The notes under the pieces: model-generated
Seen by the model: the letters and a program-made list of their open reading frames with translations, nothing else
Told to the model about the DNA's origin: nothing
Databases searched by the model: none
Made by a program: the position numbers and the translations under genes
Shown: positions 58,526 through 64,000 of the stretch, piece after piece
How the letters are laid out: every line of letters starts with the position of its first letter
How positions within the stretch are numbered: position 1 is the stretch's first letter
Assembly (NCBI RefSeq): GCF_040219615.1
Contig: NZ_JAVJSE010000031.1
Coordinates: 72,892-136,891 of the forward strand
DNA: 64,000 nt
Direction: 5' to 3'
Source: Thalassobaculum_A sp040219615
Lineage (GTDB): Bacteria; Pseudomonadota; Alphaproteobacteria; Thalassobaculales; Thalassobaculaceae

Positions 58526-59278
58526 ATGACGATCACCCTGAAGGTTCCCCCGCGTCTCGTCGCCGGCGACCGGGTCATGCTGCCCTGCCACCGGACCCCG
58601 GACCGCTACACGATGCCGGTTCCGGTGTCGCTGCTGTCCGACGAGGCCGCCGCCCTGCTGGTGTACCGCGAGCTCGGCGACGGCTGGGAGCGCGAAGAGC
58701 GCGACCTGCTCGACGAGATCCTGCTGCCCGGGACGGTGTTCGTCGACGTGGGCGCCCATTGGGGCATCCACACCCTGCATGCCGCGACCGCGGGTGCCAC
58801 CGTGGTCGCGGTCGAGCCCGACCCGCTCAACCGGTCGATGCTCGCCGACTGGCTGGCCGCCAACCGGCTGTCCGACCGGGTGACCGTGGTCGACGCCGCC
58901 ATGTCCGATCGTGCCGGAACCGTCTATCTGCGCCGCAACACCAGCATGGGGCACGCGCTGGTGCCCGACCCGCCGGATCCCGACGCGGTCTATGACCGCG
59001 GCCCGTTCGCCGGGCAGCGGATGTTCGCGCCGGTCCGGATCCTGCGCCTGGACGACCTGCCGCTGCCCGGCGACGCGCCGGTCGTCCTGAAGATCGACGT
59101 GGAAGGCGGCGAACGCGCGGTTCTCCAGGGAGGTGCCGGGCTGCTGGCCTCGGGCCGGGTGAGCCATGTGATCTGGGAGATGAACGACGCGTTCGACGCG
59201 ATCGACGGCCTGCTCTCCGCCCACGGTTTCCGGTCGGTCGCCCTGGACTCGGGGAACGCGGTCTCGACGCTCGGCTGA
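58526..59278 (+). CDS. FkbM family methyltransferase
   Basis: A 250-residue SAM-dependent methyltransferase. Motif I is VFVDVGAHWGIHTLHAA, typical of FkbM proteins, followed by VVAVEPDPLNRSML, VTVVDAAMSD, and the later LKIDVEGGERAVLQGG that defines the family. FkbM enzymes O-methylate sugars or polyketides. The acceptor here is unknown. It converges on the epimerase gene with a nine-base gap. Confidence 0.87.
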   Translation: MTITLKVPPRLVAGDRVMLPCHRTPDRYTMPVPVSLLSDEAAALLVYRELGDGWEREERDLLDEILLPGTVFVDVGAHWGIHTLHAATAGATVVAVEPDPLNRSMLADWLAANRLSDRVTVVDAAMSDRAGTVYLRRNTSMGHALVPDPPDPDAVYDRGPFAGQRMFAPVRILRLDDLPLPGDAPVVLKIDVEGGERAVLQGGAGLLASGRVSHVIWEMNDAFDAIDGLLSAHGFRSVALDSGNAVSTLG

Positions 59279-59287
59279 TCGGCCGGC

Positions 59288-60175
59288 TCAGCGGCGGTAG
59301 AAGGCCACCGTGTCGGCCAGCCCGGCGTGGAGCGTCCGTTCGGAGCCCAGCGCCAGCAGCCCGTTCGCCCATTCGTTCGCCGCATTGGTGCCGCTCGGCA
59401 GCGCCGGCCCCTCGCAACTGACCATGGCGCCCGGCACGATTACGCGGATCGCCGCGACGACCTGGTCCATGGTCGCGACCCGGCCGGTCAGGTTCAGGGT
59501 GTGCGCACCGGCCAGCTCGGTCCGGGCGGCGGCCTCGTAGGCGGCGGCGACGTCGTCGACATGCACCATCCCGGCGGCGCCGGTGAACGGGATCGCGTAG
59601 CGCTCGCCGCGCGCCGCCGCCCGGCAGGCCAGGGTCGGGCCGGCGGTCAGCCCGCCCTGGCGGCCGGGGCCGTAGATCACGAACGGCCGGAAGCCGATGC
59701 TGGCGATCCCGGCATCCTCCCAATAGGCCCGGGCACTGCCTTCGTTGGCCAGCTTGAAGGCGCCGTAATGGGTCATCGGGAACCGTTCGTCGCGTTCGTC
59801 GGTGCCGTACACCCCGCCGCTGCTGGTGTAGACGACCTGGCGGATGCCGTGGCGGCGGGCCGCCTCGAAGACGTTCAGGGTGCCGAGTACGTTGACCCGG
59901 GCGCCGGCCAACGGGTCGGCCTGGCAGGCCGGGGTCAGCACGCCGGCCAGATGGACGATGCCGTCGCAGCCCTCGGCGGCGGACGCGACCGCCTCGGTGT
60001 CGGCGATGTCGCCGACCCGCCAGTCCAGGTCGTCGGCCGCCTCGCCGGCGATCGACCGGACCAGGTCCCGGTCGTCGTGCCGCTCGAACACCCGCACCGC
60101 CGTGTTGCCGCGGGTCAGGCGGCGGGCGACCCAGGCGCCCAGGAAGCCGCCGCCGCCGGTCACCAGCACGCGCAT
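59288..60175 (-). CDS. NAD-dependent epimerase/dehydratase
   Basis: A 295-residue extended SDR. The cofactor motif is VLVTGGGGFLGAWVA at the N-terminus, then HLAGVLTPA, YTSSGGVYG with the catalytic Ser/Thr region, and THYGAFK with the YxxxK pair. FRPFVIYGPGR and MVHVDDVAAAY are standard downstream motifs. It could act on a nucleotide sugar or on a sugar acid. It is followed on the same strand (upstream in transcription) by an NTF2-like gene and the denD-otnI genes, so it may belong to sugar-acid use. Confidence 0.85.
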   Translation of the reverse strand: MRVLVTGGGGFLGAWVARRLTRGNTAVRVFERHDDRDLVRSIAGEAADDLDWRVGDIADTEAVASAAEGCDGIVHLAGVLTPACQADPLAGARVNVLGTLNVFEAARRHGIRQVVYTSSGGVYGTDERDERFPMTHYGAFKLANEGSARAYWEDAGIASIGFRPFVIYGPGRQGGLTAGPTLACRAAARGERYAIPFTGAAGMVHVDDVAAAYEAAARTELAGAHTLNLTGRVATMDQVVAAIRVIVPGAMVSCEGPALPSGTNAANEWANGLLALGSERTLHAGLADTVAFYRR

Positions 60176-60194
60176 CGAACGGTTCCCTCCCGAC

Positions 60195-60656
60195 TCAGGA
60201 CTTCGCCGGCCGCTTGCCGTGGCTCGGGCTCGGCGTGCCGGGGTTCAGCGAGACATGGGTATGGATGCCCTTCCACTTCGCGTTCCGGCGCGGCCTTGCG
60301 AAGGCGACGGTGGCGCGGCCGGGACGGTTGAACCGATGGCCGTCGGCGGAAACGCCGGTCGACGAGAAGGCGATGATCCCGACCGCCATCCGCCGGTCGG
60401 GCGAGATCCCGACCTTCAGGGTCGGCAGCAGGAAGCTGAAGTCCTCGATGGTCGGCCACACCGACCGCCACTGGCCGTTCTCCAGGTTCTCCAGGCCCTC
60501 GACCACGTCCATGTGGGTGCCGAAGCCGGCGAGGTTGTCCTCGAACAGCGCGCGGGCCGGCGCGAAGTCGACCTCGGCGACATTCACGCTCCACTCCGCG
60601 AACCACTGCCGGATGGCGTTGAACTCGTCCTCGGGAACGTTCCAGGTGAACGCCAT
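60195..60656 (-). CDS. NTF2/SnoaL-like protein
   Basis: A 153-residue single-domain protein with FNAIRQWFAEWSVNVAEVDF, ARALFEDNLAGFGTHMDVV and VAFARPRRNAKWKGIHTHVSLNPG. The order of helices then strands fits the NTF2-like/ketosteroid-isomerase fold. It lies between the epimerase gene and denD on the same strand. Function unknown. Confidence 0.75.
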   Translation of the reverse strand: MAFTWNVPEDEFNAIRQWFAEWSVNVAEVDFAPARALFEDNLAGFGTHMDVVEGLENLENGQWRSVWPTIEDFSFLLPTLKVGISPDRRMAVGIIAFSSTGVSADGHRFNRPGRATVAFARPRRNAKWKGIHTHVSLNPGTPSPSHGKRPAKS

Positions 60657-60679
60657 ATCGGTGCGCCTTTCCTTCCGTC

Positions 60680-61633
60680 CTAGCTCAGTTCGTCCTCGAT
60701 GAAGGCCCTGATCACCGGCTCCATGCCGGCGTCGCGGTGGAAGCCCATGGCATCGGCGCGGGCGGTCTCGAAGCGCGCCGGCCAGCCGTACACGATCTTC
60801 TCGATCAGCGGGTCGCGCTGCCATTTCACGCGGGCCGCCACCTCCGGCCCGGCGATCGCCTCCAGCGCCTTGACCATCTCGCCGACGGTGGTCGTGAAGC
60901 CCGGCAGGGCGACGGCGCGCCACGGCCCCCAGGCCGCGGCCGGCAGGTCGTGGGCGCGCCGGGTGTTGGCGACGATGGTGCGCGGGCTGGCCAGCCACAT
61001 CGGGGTCTCCGGCGCCACCGGGCAGACCGCCTCCTGGCCCTGCAGCGGCTCGCGGATGATCGAGCTGGCGAAGGTCGAAGCGGCCTTGTTGGGCTTGCCC
61101 GGGCGCACCACCACGGTCGGGTAGCGCAGCGCCCGGCCGTCCAGGAAGCCCTTGCGGCTGTAGTCGTTGATCAGCAGCTCGCCGATCGCCTTCTGCACGC
61201 CGTAGGAGTTCTGCGGGGTCAGTTGCTGGCTGTCGGTCACCACCTCCGGCAGCTCGCCGCCATAGGCGGCGCAGGAGCTGGCGAACACCAGCTTCGGGCG
61301 GTTGCCGTGCCGGCGCGCGATCTCGAGGATGGTGCGGGTGGCGTCCAGGTTGACCCGCATCCCGAGGTCGAAGTCGGCCTCGGCGCCGGCGCTGACCACC
61401 GCGGCCAGGTGGTAGACCGAGTCGGTGTCCGGCCTGATCGCGTCGGCCAGCAGGTCCTCGTCGGCGGCGTCGCCGGTGATCGTCCGGACCCGGCCGTCCT
61501 CGGCCAGATCCCGGGGCGGCGCGACCATGTCGACCAGGTTCAGCTGCTCGACCCCGAGCGCGTTGTCGGCCAGCAGGGTCCGGGCCAGCTTGACGCCGAG
61601 GAAGCCGGCGCCGCCGGTGATGGTGATCTTCAC
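60680..61633 (-). CDS. denD: D-erythronate dehydrogenase
   Basis: A 317-residue SDR with ITITGGAGFLGVKLARTLL, VYHLAAVVSAGAEADFD, FASSCAAYGG and NSYGVQKAIGE (YxxxK). The combination of VVSAGAE, TDSQQLTPQNSYG and VVVRPGKPNKAASTF is that of DenD, which oxidises D-erythronate to 2-oxo-tetronate with NAD. It is next to otnI and divergent from otnK. The GTG start lies one base after the otnI stop. Confidence 0.9.
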   Translation of the reverse strand: MKITITGGAGFLGVKLARTLLADNALGVEQLNLVDMVAPPRDLAEDGRVRTITGDAADEDLLADAIRPDTDSVYHLAAVVSAGAEADFDLGMRVNLDATRTILEIARRHGNRPKLVFASSCAAYGGELPEVVTDSQQLTPQNSYGVQKAIGELLINDYSRKGFLDGRALRYPTVVVRPGKPNKAASTFASSIIREPLQGQEAVCPVAPETPMWLASPRTIVANTRRAHDLPAAAWGPWRAVALPGFTTTVGEMVKALEAIAGPEVAARVKWQRDPLIEKIVYGWPARFETARADAMGFHRDAGMEPVIRAFIEDELS

Positions 61634-61634
61634 G

Positions 61635-62408
61635 TCAGGCTCCCTTCATCCAGCCCAGGCCTTCGACGGTGCCGGCCTGCGGGCGGTACTCGCAGCCGAC
61701 CCAGCCGTCGTAGCCGAGCCGGTCCATGAGATCGAACAGGTAGGGGTAGTTGATCTCGCCGACATTCGGCTCGTGGCGCTCCGGCACCCCGGCGATCTGC
61801 ACATGGCGGACGATGTCGAGATGCTTCTCGAAGGTCTTGGCGAGGTCTCCCTCCATGATCTGCACGTGGTAGAAGTCGAACTGCAGCCCGACATTGTCGG
61901 CGCCGACCGCCTCGATGATCGCGCGCGCCTGATCCTGGGTGTTCAGGAAGTAGCCCGGGATGTCACGGGTGTTGATCGGCTCGATGATCAGGGTCTTGCC
62001 GCGGGCGGCGGCCTTCGGCGCGGCCCGCTTCAGGTTGGCGATCAGGGTTTCGGTGCAGGCATCGCGGCTGGTGCCGGCGGGGACGATGCCGCTCATCACA
62101 TGCAGCAGCTGGTTGCCCAGGGTGTCGGCGTAGCCGAGCGCCTGGTCGAGGGCGGCGTCGAAGTCGGCCTCGCGCCCGGGCATGGCGCCGAAGCCGCGGT
62201 CGCCTTTCGAGAAATCCCCGGGGAACAGGTTGAACAGCGCCTGGGTCAGGCCGGCGGCCTCCAGCTTGGCGCGCAGCTCGACCGCGTCCCACTCGTAGGG
62301 GAACAGGAACTCCACGCCCTTGAAGCCGGCCATGGCGGCGGCGTCGAACCGGTCGAGGAAGTCGACCTCGGTGAACATCATCGAAAGGTTCGCGGCGAAC
62401 TTCGGCAT
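61635..62408 (-). CDS. otnI: 2-oxo-tetronate isomerase, hydroxypyruvate isomerase family
   Basis: A 257-residue TIM-barrel isomerase. It begins FAANLSMMFTEVDFLDRFDAAA, as in the Hyi/OtnI family, with Glu ligands in LIIEPIN and GCEYRP, plus LQFDFYHVQIMEGDL. OtnI turns 2-oxo-tetronate into 3-oxo-tetronate for the kinase OtnK. The neighbouring denD and the divergent otnK make this reading much more likely than hydroxypyruvate isomerase itself. Confidence 0.9.
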   Translation of the reverse strand: MPKFAANLSMMFTEVDFLDRFDAAAMAGFKGVEFLFPYEWDAVELRAKLEAAGLTQALFNLFPGDFSKGDRGFGAMPGREADFDAALDQALGYADTLGNQLLHVMSGIVPAGTSRDACTETLIANLKRAAPKAAARGKTLIIEPINTRDIPGYFLNTQDQARAIIEAVGADNVGLQFDFYHVQIMEGDLAKTFEKHLDIVRHVQIAGVPERHEPNVGEINYPYLFDLMDRLGYDGWVGCEYRPQAGTVEGLGWMKGA

Positions 62409-62505
62409 GGCGTCCCATCCTCGGGCTTTTATGATTGGGCCGACGATACGCGGGCCGGAGCGCCCGCGCCAAGGGTGCAGACCCGATAAAGCGAGAGGAA
62501 ACCCG

Positions 62506-63780
62506 ATGCCGCCGATCCTCGGATGCGTGGCCGACGACTTCACCGGCGCCACCGACCTCGCCAACAACCTGGTGCGCGGCGGCCTGCGCACCGTCCAGCT
62601 GATCGGCGTGCCGAAGCCGGGGACCGCGGTGCCGGACGTCGACGCGGTGGTGGTCGCGCTGAAATCGCGCACCACGCCGGCGGCCGCGGCGGTGGCGGAG
62701 TCCGTGGCGGCGCTGGCGTGGCTGCAGGCGGCCGGCTGCCGGCGGTTCTTCTTCAAATACTGCTCGACCTTCGATTCCACCGACGACGGCAACATCGGCC
62801 CGGTCGCCGACGCCATGATGGCGCGGCTCGGCACCGACTTCACGATCGCCTGCCCGGCGTTCCCGGAGACCGGCCGGACGATCTTCAAGGGCCACCTGTT
62901 CGTCGGCGACCAGCTGCTGTCCGACAGCTCGATGCGGCACCACCCGCTGACCCCGATGACCGATTCCAACCTGGTGGCGGTGCTGGGCCGCCAGACCGCC
63001 CGCAAGGTCGGGCTGGTGCAGTACCGCGAGGTGGCGGCCGGCGCCGAGGCGGTGCGCGGCCGGATCGCGGCGCTGCAGGCCGAGGGCTGCGGCTATGCCG
63101 TCGTCGACGCGGTCAGCGACGACCAGCTGCACGTGATCGGCGAGGCGGTGGCCGACCTGGCCCTGGTGACCGGCGGCTCCGGCGTCGCCATCGGCCTGCC
63201 GGACGCCTGGCGCCGGCGCGGGCTGGTCGGGGCCTCGGGCGAGGCCGCGGCGGCAGTGCCGGCGATCGCGGGCCGGGCGGCGGTGCTGGCGGGATCCTGC
63301 TCGGCCGCCACCCTCGGCCAGATCGCCGAGTGGCAGAAGTCGCGGCCGTCCTACAACATAGACCCGCTGCGGCTCGCCAACGGCGAGGACGTGGCGGCCG
63401 AGGCGCTGGCGTTCATCCGCGAGCGGATCGCCGACGGCCCGGCGCTGGTCTATGCCAGCGCGCCGCCGGAGACCGTGAAGGCGGTGCAGGCGAAACTCGG
63501 GCGGGCCGAGGCCGGCGAGATCGTCGAGCGGGCGATGGCGCGGATCGCGCAGGAACTGGTGGCGAAGGACGGGGTGCGGCGGCTGGTGGTGGCCGGCGGC
63601 GAGACCTCGGGCGCGGTGGTCTCGGCGCTCGGCGTCAGCGGCCTGCGCATCGGTGCCCAGATCGACCCCGGCGTGCCCGGCACCGTCACCCTGGACGACC
63701 CGGCGATCGCGCTCGCGCTGAAGTCCGGCAATTTCGGCGGCCCGGACTTCTTCGCCAAGGCGCTGGCGCAGATGCCGTAG
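62506..63780 (+). CDS. otnK: 3-oxo-tetronate kinase
   Basis: A 424-residue four-carbon-acid sugar kinase (DUF1537 family). The N-domain has CVADDFTGATDLANNLVRGG, YCSTFDSTDDGNIGP and CPAFPETGRTIFKGHLFV. The C-domain has the nucleotide-binding AVLAGSCSAATLGQI, VVAGGETSGAVVSAL and LKSGNFGG. OtnK phosphorylates 3-oxo-tetronate, which OtnC then decarboxylates to DHAP. OtnC is not in the window; it may lie beyond the end. AGAGGAA precedes the ATG. It is divergent from otnI by about 97 bases. Confidence 0.93.
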   Translation: MPPILGCVADDFTGATDLANNLVRGGLRTVQLIGVPKPGTAVPDVDAVVVALKSRTTPAAAAVAESVAALAWLQAAGCRRFFFKYCSTFDSTDDGNIGPVADAMMARLGTDFTIACPAFPETGRTIFKGHLFVGDQLLSDSSMRHHPLTPMTDSNLVAVLGRQTARKVGLVQYREVAAGAEAVRGRIAALQAEGCGYAVVDAVSDDQLHVIGEAVADLALVTGGSGVAIGLPDAWRRRGLVGASGEAAAAVPAIAGRAAVLAGSCSAATLGQIAEWQKSRPSYNIDPLRLANGEDVAAEALAFIRERIADGPALVYASAPPETVKAVQAKLGRAEAGEIVERAMARIAQELVAKDGVRRLVVAGGETSGAVVSALGVSGLRIGAQIDPGVPGTVTLDDPAIALALKSGNFGGPDFFAKALAQMP

Positions 63781-63861
63781 CCGGCGCCCGTCGCGTCGTC
63801 TATGGTGTTCACACATCGCGAAAACGTCAGCTTCTTGAAGTATTTGGCATTGCCCGTCACG

Positions 63862-64000
63862 CAGTGGATCCCGGAGCCGGCTGCTCGCGCAGCCCCTCCG
63901 GGATGACGAAGTGAGGGGTGGATCCGGGAGGGAAACCGGCCAAATCCTGCCCACCTTCGTCATTCCGGAGGGGACGCGCGAGCGTCCGGCTCCGGAACCC
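63862..64000. repeat. Palindromic element, family B copy 2, at window end
   Basis: CTCCGGGATGACGAAG (63896-63911) pairs with CTTCGTCATTCCGGAG (63955-63970), one mismatch. Outer arms with CGGAGCCGG (63873-63881) and CCGGCTCCG (63986-63994) pair too. Two perfect sub-hairpins, GGCTGC-TCGC-GCAGCC and GGACGC-GCGA-GCGTCC, sit in the two arms. It may run past the window end. Nothing else is seen after otnK. Confidence 0.75.

Overview
The window is high-GC DNA (very roughly 70 %, judged by eye) with dense, short-gapped genes on both strands. It looks like ordinary chromosome from an alphaproteobacterium, most likely a Rhodospirillales-type soil or aquatic organism. Pointers are two PAS_5-type genes, a DUF2852 gene, a DUF2007 gene beside a trans-octaprenyl-type synthase, the REP-like palindromes, and many catabolic operons for purines, aromatic acids and sugar acids. 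I see no phage genes, transposase, plasmid functions, rRNA or CRISPR array. One tRNA gene (Pro, CGG) is present.

Layout. 1-3.1 kb: the end of a flavin monooxygenase, then a periplasmic metal-stress group (DUF411, Met-rich Spy/CpxP-like, Cys-rich secreted protein). 3.2-6.0 kb: purine catabolism, with a fused UraD-UraH protein, PuuD urate oxidase and guanine deaminase. 6.1-7.2 kb: a TetR regulator followed by a 27-bp palindrome in front of a DUF2852 gene. 7.3-11.6 kb: two PAS_5 proteins, a DUF4344 peptidase and a DUF5648-repeat protein. 11.8-17.4 kb: an aromatic-acid operon (LysR, VOC extradiol dioxygenase, GalB-like hydratase, dihydroxyphthalate-decarboxylase-like protein) and an amidohydrolase. 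17.4-23.1 kb: assorted hydrolases, a GMC dehydrogenase with its small subunit, and a glycosyltransferase. 23.2-27.4 kb: a divergent pair of unusual secreted proteins (coiled coil; four WSC domains), a degenerate gene remnant and tRNA-Pro. 27.6-30.4 kb: an Ldh-type dehydrogenase and a stress group. 30.5-39.4 kb: a glycan-assembly locus. 39.6-46.8 kb: housekeeping genes (polyprenyl synthase, methyltransferase, AzgA permease, S49 protease) and an RNA-helicase / IF-1 / cold-shock group. 47.2-51.7 kb: a broken formate-THF ligase gene, a ferredoxin-like protein, glycerate kinase and an RraA-like protein. 51.8-52.5 kb: two small paralogues. 52.7-57.4 kb: a TPP enzyme and a LysR/DoxX/DODA-dioxygenase unit. 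57.5-63.8 kb: VOC, FkbM and epimerase genes, then a D-erythronate catabolic set (denD, otnI, otnK).

The most interesting items are these. The glycan locus combines an orphan GatZ-like aldolase subunit, a KdsC-like phosphatase and a nucleotidyltransferase-kinase fusion, which suggests an unusual activated sugar. The cold-shock mRNA leader can hide its own ribosome-binding site in a perfect 10-bp stem. The fhs gene has lost about 118 bp including a conserved block. A 27-bp operator-like palindrome lies behind the tetR gene. The WSC protein carries recently duplicated domains. Two families of structured palindromic repeats sit only between genes.
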